Assembly: GCA_031261485.1 (NCBI GenBank)
Contig: JAISJO010000007.1
Location: 1-33,803 of the forward strand
Direction of reading: 5' to 3'
From: Propionibacteriaceae bacterium
GTDB lineage: Bacteria; Actinomycetota; Actinomycetes; Propionibacteriales; Propionibacteriaceae
DNA length: 33,803 nt
Each line of letters opens with the position of its first letter. Positions within the stretch are counted from its first letter, which is position 1. The notes below the pieces were generated by a model, which saw nothing but the letters and a program-made list of their open reading frames with translations, was not told where the DNA came from and made no database searches. The position numbers and the translations under genes were made by a program. Below are positions 1-7,970 of the stretch, in pieces.

Positions 1-90
1 ACCCGTGAGGGTGCGACCGCCGTGAGGAAGCCCTGTGGGCTTCCGACCGGGGGAGCGGCGCGAGGATTCCAAAGGGAATCGGAGCGAGGC
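1..90. repeat. Structured 90-bp repeat, copy 1
   Basis: This 90-bp sequence is identical, base for base, to 191-280. It contains several small inverted repeats. ACCC/GGGT (1-4 and 9-12) encloses a GTGA loop, GGAAGCCC/GGGCTTCC (26-33 and 37-44) encloses a TGT loop, and GATTCC/GGAATC (65-70 and 75-80) encloses an AAAG loop. Short G/A-rich linkers such as GTGAGG and GCGAGG separate the stems. I see no convincing coding capacity. It may be a REP/MITE-like intergenic repeat or part of a structured RNA. I do not recognise a named family. Confidence 0.85.
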
Positions 91-190
91 GGATTTTCTT
101 TGGAAAAGACGCCAAATCCCGTAGTCACCGCCATGTGTGGTCGGGGTTTATCCCCGGCATTGTCATTGATATGTGGTTGCAGGGATTTGG
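91..190. other. Hairpin-rich spacer between the two repeat copies
   Basis: The 100-bp spacer is itself structured. TTTTC/GAAAA (94-98 and 103-107) sits inside GGCG/CGCC (88-91 and 110-113). A perfect 9-bp inverted repeat, CCAAATCCC at 112-120 and GGGATTTGG at 182-190, brackets about 61 bp. Inside that lies CGGGG/CCCCG (142-146 and 152-156). The outer repeat ends directly at the start of repeat copy 2, so spacer and repeat may form one element with a 190-bp period. No gene is seen. Confidence 0.5.
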
Positions 191-280
191 ACCCGTGAGG
201 GTGCGACCGCCGTGAGGAAGCCCTGTGGGCTTCCGACCGGGGGAGCGGCGCGAGGATTCCAAAGGGAATCGGAGCGAGGC
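191..280. repeat. Structured 90-bp repeat, copy 2
   Basis: Exact copy of bases 1-90, in direct orientation, with a start-to-start distance of 190 bp. The sequence diverges immediately after 280: the TTTTC/GAAAA hairpin that follows copy 1 is absent. An open frame that resembles the tail of a protein begins there. Confidence 0.85.
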
Positions 281-281
281 T

Positions 282-500
282 CGCCTAGCTTGGTTCGTCC
301 GTGAGGCTTGGCCATCGCCTGCCACAGGAGTGGAACTCACAGAGGGCATCATCAACCGCGACGAGGAACTCGTGATCACTGTACGTTCCGACCACCTGGT
401 TGTCTTCGGCGACGGTATCGAAGACGACCGCCTCGAAGCTACGTGGGGGCAAGACATCCGGCTGCGGGTGGCGGCTCAACGCCTGCGCCTAGCGATGTGA
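282..500 (+). pseudogene. Possible C-terminal remnant of an NAD kinase-like protein
   Basis: The frame from about 331 to the TGA at 498-500 reads like a real protein tail: alternating beta-strand-like hydrophobics, then DHLVVFGDGIEDDRLE and a final RLRLAM. The VxxDG...L..G..v.v......L pattern resembles the last strands of ATP-NAD kinases (PF01513/PF20143). Upstream the same frame runs straight into repeat copy 2, with no start codon, ribosome site or catalytic region of its own. I infer a gene tail cut off by repeat insertion or rearrangement. The family call rests on pattern memory only. A chance open frame remains possible. Confidence 0.3.
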
Positions 501-544
501 CACCCCATACGCCAGAACCCGATGTCCCCTTGCGCAGACCATCT

Positions 545-569
545 GCCCAGGCACCAAGACTGCCTGGGC
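545..569. terminator. 9-bp perfect hairpin
   Basis: GCCCAGGCA (545-553) pairs with TGCCTGGGC (561-569) around a 7-nt loop. There is no T-run after it. It lies 45 bp past the stop of the putative remnant and could be its transcription terminator. Confidence 0.4.
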
Positions 570-580
570 CGACCCCCACT

Positions 581-609
581 GGCCATCCCTCAGCCAAGGG
601 GCGATGGCC
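581..609. terminator. Second hairpin before the surface protein gene
   Basis: GGCCATC (581-587) pairs with GATGGCC (603-609), with an inner CCCT/AGGG pairing possible. No T-tract follows. Together with 545-569 it separates the left region from the gene at 739. Confidence 0.3.
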
Positions 610-678
610 GTCGTGACAATTGTTCACCAACTTGATGTTCATTGGGGATTTTGCTCACTGAGGCGCCTTGGATTCTTC

Positions 679-708
679 TTGATTCGCGGGCTTACAAGGG
701 GATAAACT
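679..708 (+). promoter_or_regulatory. Candidate sigma-70-type promoter for the Pro/Thr-rich protein
   Basis: TTGATT at 679-684 and TAAACT at 703-708 are separated by 18 bp, and each matches consensus at four of six positions. A start of transcription near 715 would leave a leader of about 25 nt before the ATG at 739. That leader carries the strong ribosome site GGGGAGG at 727-733. Confidence 0.4.
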
Positions 709-738
709 TCTTTCACGGGATATGTCGGGGAGGTCTAG

Positions 739-2349
739 ATGAGGCCTGCAGCGTTTTCTTGTGCCGTCGTGGCATTGGGATTTGCCATTTTACTCCCGTG
801 CGCCCTTGCGGTGGCGGACGAGGGGAACTCTGTTGCGCCCTCAGTCACTTCTTCGGCTCCAGCAACTCCTCTTCCCCCCCAGGGCAAGTCGTGTGCTGTC
901 TTGAACGAGCAGGGACAAAGTACGCATCCTCTCCTCATGTCCAGCTTGTTCGTCTGGCGCGACCACACAGATTCTTCGCTGCTCATTGTGACGGCTTCCC
1001 TCACCAATCAGCGCCTGACACCGTACGTCGTGGACCGGTTGTGCGTGGGGCATTCGAAGACACCAGCGGTGTTCGAGGGTGATCCGCCGACGGGATTCTC
1101 GGTGCCGGTCGTCGGCGACGAGTTCATGGTTTTCCTCGCTCATGAGATCACCCTGAAACCCTTCGCTTCGCAGACTGTGACCTTGGTCTTGCGTGAAGAC
1201 AGTTGGAGTCTTGGGTCGATTCTGTCGGCAACGTGGGTGGGCGAGGCAGACCTCGTGCTGGCGCAAATGCAGTTTCCTGTGCCCCCGCCTGTTGTCTGGC
1301 CGACTAGCCCACCCACCGCTCCAGGTGTGACCGAGAGTCCCACTTCGGAGCCGACTAGTTCACCGACCATGTGGCCGACCGAGGAACCGACCGACCCACC
1401 CACCGTGTGGCCAACCGAGACTCCCACTGCCAGCCCAACCCAGACTCCGACAGTCGAGCCGACAGATATGCCGACCGACCAACCCACAACAAAGCCAACA
1501 GACCTGCCGACCGACCAGCCCACCACAAAACCGACAGATCAACCCACGGTGACACCCACCGCCTGGCCTTCGGAAGAACCGACCTGCCAGCCCACGGTCT
1601 CGCCCACACAATGGCCGACCGACCCACCGACGACTCCTGAGCAGTCGCCCACCCCGAGCACCCCCGCGACGCAGTTGCCCACGGTTCCTCCGGAAGACAC
1701 GCCCACCCCCACGCAACCGACTGACCCAACGAACAGCCCTACGTGGTGGCCGACATGGGAGCCGACCTTGTGGCCGACGTGGGAACCCACTCAATCCACG
1801 CTGGAACCGAATGGTCCCGAAGGGTCTCCAGCCGAGACGCTGAGCGAAACACCGCCGACCAGTCCATCGCCTCCGCCAGCCGAACCCGACCCGACCCCCA
1901 GTTGGGCACCGTCGTCTTCGCCCACTGCTACTGAGTCCAGCCCTGCGGCGACCGCCTCTGCCACTGGGTCACCGGCAGGCCCTAGCCAGACCCCCACTGC
2001 CTCTGTTTCCCAGCGCATCGACACCACAGTCCCTGCCCAACCTCCGGTGCTCGTCATCCTGCCACCGAATACCCATCCCACGTTGGCCCCCGTCCCGCCC
2101 CAGCCTCCTACCGAGACACCATCTGAGACCGCTTCGCCGACGCCGCCAGAGACTTCCTTGGCTTCCCCGATTCCGCCAGACGAGTCTTCGTCTGAGGCGA
2201 CGGTTCCGCCTGGCACTGTTCTCACCGGGAACAGCCTCGCCGACTTCTTCGGTTCTGTTGCTGGAACGGTTGTGTTGGTTGTCGCAATGGTCGGTGTTGG
2301 TGCAGTTGGCCTCTTTGTCATCCGTACCGTGGGTGTGCCGAAACCCTGA
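739..2349 (+). CDS. Secreted, membrane-anchored Pro/Thr-repeat (PT repeat) protein
   Basis: A 536-residue protein of unknown function. Residues 1-27 form a signal peptide (short charged start, hydrophobic core, ALA-like cleavage region before DEGNS). Residues about 28-175 are a folded-looking extracellular domain with no family I recognise. Residues about 176-350 are dominated by PT-type repeats (xPTxxPT with recurring WPTEEPT and DQPTTKPT units), followed by a less regular Pro/Ser/Thr/Glu-rich stretch to about 490. A C-terminal membrane helix (about residues 505-530) ends in a short basic tail. No LPXTG motif is present, so anchoring is by the helix rather than sortase. The start is fixed by GGGGAGG five bases upstream. 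The repeat region probably acts as a glycosylatable stalk or wall spacer (inference). Confidence 0.8.
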   Translation: MRPAAFSCAVVALGFAILLPCALAVADEGNSVAPSVTSSAPATPLPPQGKSCAVLNEQGQSTHPLLMSSLFVWRDHTDSSLLIVTASLTNQRLTPYVVDRLCVGHSKTPAVFEGDPPTGFSVPVVGDEFMVFLAHEITLKPFASQTVTLVLREDSWSLGSILSATWVGEADLVLAQMQFPVPPPVVWPTSPPTAPGVTESPTSEPTSSPTMWPTEEPTDPPTVWPTETPTASPTQTPTVEPTDMPTDQPTTKPTDLPTDQPTTKPTDQPTVTPTAWPSEEPTCQPTVSPTQWPTDPPTTPEQSPTPSTPATQLPTVPPEDTPTPTQPTDPTNSPTWWPTWEPTLWPTWEPTQSTLEPNGPEGSPAETLSETPPTSPSPPPAEPDPTPSWAPSSSPTATESSPAATASATGSPAGPSQTPTASVSQRIDTTVPAQPPVLVILPPNTHPTLAPVPPQPPTETPSETASPTPPETSLASPIPPDESSSEATVPPGTVLTGNSLADFFGSVAGTVVLVVAMVGVGAVGLFVIRTVGVPKP

Positions 2350-2687
2350 GACATCGCCTCCCCCAGGAAGGGCTGAAAGAGGGCGTGCTATCCCCGTGGC
2401 ATGTCGCGCGAAGGCCGCCCCATCCGGGGATTTTGTGGCTCGCATGGCTAGTCAGCGGTCTCCTCTGAGGTGGACAGTCGTCCTGGGACCAAGCGTCGTC
2501 CGATATAATCGCTAGCGGTGGGTCTTCACTGTGCTTGAGTCATTGCTGGTCTCTGGTGGGATGTGCGGTGGCGAAAGCGATGCTGGACGGCATCACAAGT
2601 TCGTTGCAATCAATGCACCCGATTTGGGTCATGACCGCTTCGCTGGCTTGGAGACACACCACTAGGACCATGAAATGAGGAGGTGAC
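2350..2687. other. Intergenic region before the antiporter
   Basis: A 338-bp gap. A consensus TATAAT lies at 2504-2509, but I find no good -35 element 16-18 bp upstream, so a promoter there is only possible. A short open frame (2531-2665) follows it and is listed separately. No tRNA-like fold or clear terminator is visible. Confidence 0.4.
2531..2665 (+). CDS. Possible 44-residue leader peptide upstream of the antiporter
   Basis: A GTG-started frame of 44 codons ends at TAG 2663-2665, 22 bp before the antiporter ATG. A weak GGTGGG (2518-2523) precedes the start by seven bases, and TATAAT lies 22 bp upstream. The peptide is neither membrane-like nor similar to anything I know. It could be a leader or upstream ORF, or chance. 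Confidence 0.15.
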   Translation: MLESLLVSGGMCGGESDAGRHHKFVAINAPDLGHDRFAGLETHH

Positions 2688-4217
2688 ATGTCACTCGATT
2701 TACTCCTCCTGCTCGGAGCGCTCATCGTCTTGGCCGGTGTCGGCGCAGCAAAACTCGGTGACCGTCTGGGCCTTCCCGCCCTCCTCCTCTTCCTTGCGCT
2801 GGGGGTCATTCTCGGCTTCGACGATGCTCTCTCATTCAACAGCGCCACCCTTGCCCACGACCTCGGCTTTGCCGCTCTCGTCGTCATCCTCACCGAAGGC
2901 GGTCTGGCGACCAAGTGGCGGGAAATCAAACCGGCTGTCATCCCTGCAATACTGCTTTGCAGCGCGGGAGTGGCCATCACTATTGCTCTGCAGAGCGTCT
3001 TCGGATTCTTCGCATTGGGACTTCCCTTGGCCACGGCTGTCCTGCTGGCTGCCATCATGGCTCCGACCGACTCTGCTGCGGTCTTCTCCGTCCTCAAACA
3101 TGTCCCCCTGCCGGCGAAGATACGTTCAGTCTTGGAGGGGGAGTCGGGTCTCAACGACGCGCCTTCCGTCCTTTTCGTCATTGCGGCCACCGAGTTGGCC
3201 ATGGGGACGCTCGCAATGGATGTTTCCCTTGCGTGGACGGGCCTGCTGATCATCGCGGAGTTGCTCGGCGGCATCGCGTTCGGTGCGCTCTTCGGGTACC
3301 TCGGAGTCAGGACCCTGCGCTCTTTGGCCCTGCCAGCCTCAGGCTTGTACCCTCTCGCCGTCATCGGATGGGCCGTCGTCGCGTACGGACTGGGCGTCGT
3401 CCTCCATATTTCCGGCTTTGCTGCTGTGTACGTCTGCGCGGTCGTCTTGGGTAACGGCAAGTTGCCTCATCGACACGCCGCACGCTCTTTCGCCGACGGC
3501 ATGGCGTGGATCGCACAGATCGGGCTCTTCGTCATGCTCGGACTCCTTGTCGATATCCGGTCGATGAAGTGGGAGTACTTCGTCATCGCCATTCTCGGCG
3601 GACTAGTGCTGACTTTCGTCGTCCGCCCCATCGCGGTGTGGCTGTGTACCATCCCCTTCGCTTTCACGACCAAGGTGGGCAAACCTCGTCGGATACAACA
3701 GCGCTTTACCCTTGCTGAGAAGGCATTCGTGTCTTGGGGGGGCCTGCGGGGGGCCGTGCCTATTGTTCTGGCGACGATTCCCATGGCTTACGGCCTGGAT
3801 AATGCAACCACTATCTTCGACATCACCTTCATCACGGTGGTCTTCCTCACCCTCATCAATGGACCGACTCTGCCGTGGGTGGCCAAGATTCTCGGTCTTG
3901 CTGGTGAAGCGTTCGAGGTGGATATCGAAGTCGCGCCCCTGGACGAAGCAGACGCAGACATGATGACCATCTCGGTCTCTGACCAGTCCAAGCTTCACGG
4001 TGTCACGGTCGCTGAGTTGGGCCTGCCTCCAAACGCCCAAGTCAGCCTCATCATCCGAGGGGAGCGCATGTTCACCCCGCACGGGCGAGACATCATTCAA
4101 GCCGGAGACCAGTTGCTGATGGTGACCCCAACGGCAGTTCGAGACAAGATCGAAGAGAGAATGAAACTCGTCGACCGAGGCGGACGCTTGGCCGGATGGT
4201 TGCGTCGGGATAACTGA
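2688..4217 (+). CDS. CPA-family potassium/proton antiporter with TrkA-C domain
   Basis: A 509-residue membrane protein of the NhaP2/CvrA type, expected to exchange cytoplasmic K+ or Na+ for H+ for pH and volume control. Residues 1-400 contain about 12-13 hydrophobic segments of the Na+/H+ exchanger fold, with the transport-site motifs TDSAAVFS (about 124-131) and GESGLNDAPS (about 148-157). Residues about 420-495 form a soluble TrkA-C (RCK-C) domain ending in the typical pattern of a bound-ligand sensor, which in this family gates transport. The start ATG has GAGGAGGT directly upstream. The gene is monocistronic and converges on the gene at 4232. Ion specificity cannot be read from the sequence. 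Confidence 0.9.
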   Translation: MSLDLLLLLGALIVLAGVGAAKLGDRLGLPALLLFLALGVILGFDDALSFNSATLAHDLGFAALVVILTEGGLATKWREIKPAVIPAILLCSAGVAITIALQSVFGFFALGLPLATAVLLAAIMAPTDSAAVFSVLKHVPLPAKIRSVLEGESGLNDAPSVLFVIAATELAMGTLAMDVSLAWTGLLIIAELLGGIAFGALFGYLGVRTLRSLALPASGLYPLAVIGWAVVAYGLGVVLHISGFAAVYVCAVVLGNGKLPHRHAARSFADGMAWIAQIGLFVMLGLLVDIRSMKWEYFVIAILGGLVLTFVVRPIAVWLCTIPFAFTTKVGKPRRIQQRFTLAEKAFVSWGGLRGAVPIVLATIPMAYGLDNATTIFDITFITVVFLTLINGPTLPWVAKILGLAGEAFEVDIEVAPLDEADADMMTISVSDQSKLHGVTVAELGLPPNAQVSLIIRGERMFTPHGRDIIQAGDQLLMVTPTAVRDKIEERMKLVDRGGRLAGWLRRDN

Positions 4218-4231
4218 CTTACCGTGGTTCC

Positions 4232-4780
4232 CTAAGAGGGCTCGTCGCTTGGTTCAGGCGTTGGCGTCGGTGTGGGCGTTTCGGGCAGGCACACATTCCC
4301 CGAGGTAACCGGAACCGAGGTCGGCGGGTTTTCCACCATACCGGACCCTTGGTCGTATTCGTTGCCCACCAGTACATCCACGGTGTGGTCGATGCGACCG
4401 TCCTCCATGATTTCAGGGTCAACGAACCACGAAGCGACCAGGGTGACTTCAGGGCTGTACCTCGAAGCACCAACAATGACAGTGGCTCGCACGCGAGTGT
4501 CCGTGTTCCCAACCGTTCCAACGATGAATCCGCCTTCACGCAGAGCTTTACCAATCGAGGAAGCAAGACCGCGAAGGTCGCCGCCGTTGTACACGTTGAC
4601 CGTCACAGAGGCAGGGGTGAGGTCTTCGATGCCCATGGTGACACAGGGCGTGGCCGGAGGAGGCGGCACCTCGGCGGTCACGGTTTTGTACCCCCACCAG
4701 GCGCCATAGCCAAGAATGCCCAGCAGTATGAGGAGCGTCAGGGGAGTCGAAATGGCTCTCAGCACTTTACGCACAGTCAC
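4232..4780 (-). CDS. LytR_C-domain membrane protein
   Basis: A 182-residue protein with one N-terminal membrane helix (about residues 8-30), then an extracytoplasmic domain matching the LytR cell-envelope C-terminal family (PF13399): VTVNVYNGGDLRGLASSIG, then a GFIVGTVGN step and a VDVLVGNEYD strand. It ends in a TPTPTPEPSDEPS tail. Such stand-alone domains are found with actinobacterial envelope genes and may bind cell-wall glycopolymers. Their biochemistry is not established. I chose the GTG at 4780 because AGGAGG lies seven bases upstream. An upstream TTG at 4798 would place that site inside the gene. The gene converges on the antiporter with a 14-bp gap. Confidence 0.75.
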   Translation of the reverse strand: MTVRKVLRAISTPLTLLILLGILGYGAWWGYKTVTAEVPPPPATPCVTMGIEDLTPASVTVNVYNGGDLRGLASSIGKALREGGFIVGTVGNTDTRVRATVIVGASRYSPEVTLVASWFVDPEIMEDGRIDHTVDVLVGNEYDQGSGMVENPPTSVPVTSGNVCLPETPTPTPTPEPSDEPS

Positions 4781-5008
4781 CGGGCATCCTCCTTTCAAGC
4801 ACTACATTACTGGATTATGAAAGGTCGTGCCCCCCAAGGGGTTCTGCGCGGGTGTACGGCGGAATTGGTGTAGCGTGCTAACCGTCGTCTCCTATGATCT
4901 ATTCTGGAGTAATTCCATTCTTTGGCTTCTTTCTGCTACGCTGGGCATTAGGTAGTAGTAACGCAATGAAGAGTTATTATTGTGTATTTCCAAGGAAGGA
5001 AACCATAT

Positions 5009-6565
5009 ATGAGAGTGTTGACCTCTTTAGATGCAGTTGGACTAGTAAGAGATGGTGATACCGTTGGGGTGCAAGGAATTATTGCTACTTCAGTGGCTGA
5101 AGAATTGATTCAGGCCCTAGCAACCAGGTTCCGGGAAACCGGAACGCCCAAGGGGATCAAACTCTTCTACGAATCGGGCATTGGCGACAATGCTGAAGGC
5201 GGAATGAACGCACTGGCCATCGAAGGCTTGGTGGGCGAGTTGTTCTGCGGACACCTCGGAACTTCGCCGAAGATGGCGGCTTTGGTGACAGCCAACGCAT
5301 TCCCAGCGTTTATCGTGCCTCAAGGCGTGAACGCCCAGTTGGTCAGGGCCGCCGCTGGCCACAAGCCGGGCGTCGTCACCAGCGTTGGGCTGGGAACCTT
5401 TGCCGACCCTCGCATCGAAGGATGCTATGGCAACCAGGCTGCCCGTGATTCGGGCAAGAAGGTCGTCGAGGTCGTCAACTTCGATGGTGAAGAATACTTG
5501 CGTTATCTGCCTCGGTCTTTCGATGTCTGCTTCATTCGGGCGACATCAGCAGACGAGGTGGGCAATCTTTCCATCGAGAAGGAATCAATCCAGTTCGACC
5601 AGCTCGAAATGGCTATAGCCACCCATAATTCGGGCGGGATCGTTATCGCACAAGTCGAGCGCATCGTCGAGCGCGCGAGCCTCAAACCCAAGGATGTCGT
5701 CATTCCGGGACTCTTGGTCGACTATGTCGTGGTGGCCGATCCCATCAACCAGCGCCAGTGCATCGCCGATGATTTCTATCATCCCGAGTGGTCCGGCGAA
5801 ACTCGTATGCCCTTGTCAGGCATCAAGTCTGTGCCTCTCAACGAGCGTAAAGCGATGGGTCGGCGCGCTGCCTTCCTCTTGAAGGAGGGCTACCACGTCA
5901 ACCTCGGGATCGGCGTGCCGGAGACGGTGGCCGACGTGGCTGCCGAAGAAGGAGTGTCCGACAAGATTGCCATGAGTGTCGAAGCCGGCATCTTCGGTGG
6001 AGTGCCTCTGGGAGGGTTGCGCATCACGTCCGCTATCAACCCGGAGTGCATCATTTCCCATGTGGCCACCTTCGATATTTACGACGGTGGCGGCATCGAC
6101 TTGGCTGTCCTCGGCTCTGCCGAAGTCGACAAAGTGGGCAATGTCAATGTCTCGAAATTCAATGGCAGGGCAGTCGGCCCGGGCGGTTTCGTCAACATCT
6201 CGGCGTCGTCCAAGATCGTGGCTTTCGTCGGCGCGTTCACCGCTGGCGGAGCTGAGTTCGAGATCGCGGAAGGCAAGCTGACGATCAAGAACGAGGGTCG
6301 CCACATCAAGTACAAGTCCCAGGTCGAGCAGATCACCTTCTCTGGCGAAGTCGCCGCGAGAGCCGGCAAAGAGGTCTATTACATTTCGGAACGAGCGGTC
6401 TTCCGTCTCACCCCCGATGGCCTCGAACTGATAGAGGTGGCTCCAGGAGTAGACATGGATAAAGATGTGTTGGGCCGGATGGAGTTCAAGCCCCTCATCT
6501 CCAAGGACCTCAAGCAGATGGATCCAAGGATTTTCACGGATGCTGCCATGGGGCTGACCCTCTAG
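5009..6565 (+). CDS. Pct/YdiF-type acyl-CoA:acetate (or 3-ketoacid) CoA-transferase
   Basis: A 518-residue single-chain CoA-transferase in which the alpha and beta halves are fused, as in propionate CoA-transferase. It moves CoA between short-chain acyl-CoA and a free acid such as acetate or acetoacetate through a glutamyl-CoA intermediate. The catalytic Glu is residue 325 in the motif SVEAGIFGG, which matches the active-site glutamate of Clostridium propionicum Pct. An earlier GIGDNAEGG segment and the GNVNVSKFNGRAVGPGG loop fit the family. The ATG at 5009 follows AAGGAAGGA by eight bases. A GTG at 4982 is in frame but lacks a site. The first 35 or so codons are strikingly AT-rich. It heads a four-gene C4 acyl-CoA cluster and may release or activate the end product. 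Confidence 0.9.
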   Translation: MRVLTSLDAVGLVRDGDTVGVQGIIATSVAEELIQALATRFRETGTPKGIKLFYESGIGDNAEGGMNALAIEGLVGELFCGHLGTSPKMAALVTANAFPAFIVPQGVNAQLVRAAAGHKPGVVTSVGLGTFADPRIEGCYGNQAARDSGKKVVEVVNFDGEEYLRYLPRSFDVCFIRATSADEVGNLSIEKESIQFDQLEMAIATHNSGGIVIAQVERIVERASLKPKDVVIPGLLVDYVVVADPINQRQCIADDFYHPEWSGETRMPLSGIKSVPLNERKAMGRRAAFLLKEGYHVNLGIGVPETVADVAAEEGVSDKIAMSVEAGIFGGVPLGGLRITSAINPECIISHVATFDIYDGGGIDLAVLGSAEVDKVGNVNVSKFNGRAVGPGGFVNISASSKIVAFVGAFTAGGAEFEIAEGKLTIKNEGRHIKYKSQVEQITFSGEVAARAGKEVYYISERAVFRLTPDGLELIEVAPGVDMDKDVLGRMEFKPLISKDLKQMDPRIFTDAAMGLTL

Positions 6566-6608
6566 CGACCCGGGCGACCCGGGCGACTCGCGCCGCAACG
6601 ATTGCGGC
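6565..6608. repeat. Tandem 9-bp repeat and small hairpin after the CoA-transferase
   Basis: From the last base of the stop codon, GCGACCCGG occurs twice in tandem (6565-6573, 6574-6582), followed by a degenerate third copy (6583-6591). The hairpin GCCGC/GCGGC (6592-6596, 6604-6608) follows. The hairpin has only five pairs and no T-run, so any terminator role is weak. Confidence 0.5.
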
Positions 6609-6721
6609 AAGGATGCAGAAATGTATTCGGCATGGCCACAAATCAAGGCTATGCGTCATTAGTATTCAACAACAACAGATTCATATCCATCAGGGTAAGA
6701 CAAGAAAGTAAAGGTTGTCTC

Positions 6722-7918
6722 ATGAGAGATGTAGTAATAGTGAGTGCAGCACGCACCCCGTTTGGTAAGTTCGGTGGCGGCCTCCAGCCGCTGAAAGCCG
6801 TTGAGTTGGGCGGGCTCGCCATCAAGGAAGCGCTGGCACGGGCCGGAGTCGCTGGTGACCAAGTTGACGAAGTCATCATGGGCATCGTTGTACCCGCTGG
6901 TCAGGGGCAGATTCCTGGTCGTCAGGCCTCCATCAAGGGCGGGGTTCCCCATGAAGTTCCGGTCGTCACGATCAACAAGGTGTGCGGGTCGGCCATGAAG
7001 GCCGTGACCTTGGGCGCACAGATCATCAAGGTCGGCGATGCGGACATCGTGGTGGCTGGCGGCATGGAGTCGATGAGCAATATCCCTTACACTGTGCCGA
7101 ATATGCGCTGGGGCGCGCGGATGAACGACGCAGTGATGAAGGACACGATGGTTCTGGACGGGCTGTGGTGCCCGGAGAACAACGTGCACATGGCCGTCAT
7201 TGGCGGTTCGGTCGCTGGCGAGTTCAACGTCACCCGCGAGATGCAGGACGCATGGGCTCTGCGCAGTCAGCAACGCTGGGCGCAAGCTGAAGCCGAGCAC
7301 CGTTTCGATGCGGAGCGCTTCCCGGTCGAGGTGCCTGGCCGCAAGGGTGCGGTCACTCTCGTCGCCAAGGACGAGGCTCCCCGCCCCGATTCGACTGCCG
7401 AGGGTCTGGCCAAGCTGCCTCCCCTCTTCATCAAGGACGGCACAGTCACAGCGGGCAATGCTCCTGGCACCAATGACGGCGCGTCCGCCATCGTCCTGAT
7501 GAGCCGCGAGAAGGCCGAAGAACTCGGCGCACCCATCCTCGCCACCCTCAAGGGATACGCCCAAGTCGCGCGCGAGTCGAAGTACATCGCCACTGTCCCC
7601 GGTCTGGCCATCCAGAAGCTGATGGCCGCCCAGGGACTGACTTTGGATTCCTTCGATCTGATCGAGATCAACGAAGCCTTCGCGGCGGTGCCTCTGGTGA
7701 GTTGCCTGGGCATCCTCGGCATGTCCGACAAGGACATGGACGAGAAGGTCAACGTCAATGGGTCTGCAGTGGCGGTCGGCCACCCGATCGGCGCGACTGG
7801 CGCTCGTATCATCATGACCCTCATCTCCGAATTGAAGCGCACTGGCAAGAAGTCCGGTGTGGCGGCAATCTGCTCCGGCATGGCCCAAGGCGACGCCGTC
7901 TGGGTCGAAGTCGCCTAG
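6722..7918 (+). CDS. Acetyl-CoA C-acetyltransferase (thiolase)
   Basis: A 398-residue thiolase that condenses two acetyl-CoA to acetoacetyl-CoA or runs in reverse. Catalytic residues are all present: nucleophile Cys88 in NKVCGSAMKAV, His354 in GHPIGATG, and Cys384 in CSGMAQGDA. The last motif differs from the common CIGGGQG form but is seen in related thiolases. Length is normal. The ATG at 6722 has AAAGG seven bases upstream, and homology starts there (MRDVVIVSAARTPFG), so the longer in-frame extension is rejected. The gene lies 156 bp after the CoA-transferase and 98 bp before the dehydrogenase, with AT-rich first codons like its neighbours. It supplies the C4 skeleton for the cluster. Confidence 0.95.
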   Translation: MRDVVIVSAARTPFGKFGGGLQPLKAVELGGLAIKEALARAGVAGDQVDEVIMGIVVPAGQGQIPGRQASIKGGVPHEVPVVTINKVCGSAMKAVTLGAQIIKVGDADIVVAGGMESMSNIPYTVPNMRWGARMNDAVMKDTMVLDGLWCPENNVHMAVIGGSVAGEFNVTREMQDAWALRSQQRWAQAEAEHRFDAERFPVEVPGRKGAVTLVAKDEAPRPDSTAEGLAKLPPLFIKDGTVTAGNAPGTNDGASAIVLMSREKAEELGAPILATLKGYAQVARESKYIATVPGLAIQKLMAAQGLTLDSFDLIEINEAFAAVPLVSCLGILGMSDKDMDEKVNVNGSAVAVGHPIGATGARIIMTLISELKRTGKKSGVAAICSGMAQGDAVWVEVA

Positions 7919-7940
7919 AGAACCTACCCAAGAATCGCCT

Positions 7941-7970
7941 AGGGAAGTGCTCATCAGTCAGCACTTCCCT
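7941..7970. terminator. Strong hairpin between thiolase and dehydrogenase genes
   Basis: AGGGAAGTGCT (7941-7951) pairs perfectly with AGCACTTCCCT (7960-7970) around an 8-nt loop. Flanking CCT/GGG can extend the stem by three more pairs, one of them G:U. No T-run follows. Its position, 23 bp past a stop codon and 46 bp before the next ATG in a co-directional cluster, suits partial termination, RNA processing or mRNA stabilisation. Confidence 0.55.

Noticed and set aside
1140..1794. Several Gly/Val- or Arg-rich open frames antisense to the PT-repeat gene
   Set aside because: They are mirror products of the repetitive CCNACN codons on the plus strand. They lack ribosome sites, and the plus-strand gene has a signal peptide, promoter and membrane anchor.
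2540..3460. A 306-codon open frame antisense to the antiporter
   Set aside because: Low-complexity Ala/Ser/Arg composition, no ribosome site, and it covers conserved membrane helices of the antiporter.
4860..5000. Promoter boxes upstream of the CoA-transferase (TTGGTG and TATGAT)
   Set aside because: The spacing is 22 bp, too long for a sigma-70 promoter. The region is AT-rich, but I could not fit a convincing pair.
6659..7954. A 431-codon open frame antisense to the thiolase gene
   Set aside because: It spans the whole conserved thiolase in reverse, has no recognisable motif and reflects the high G+C third-position bias.
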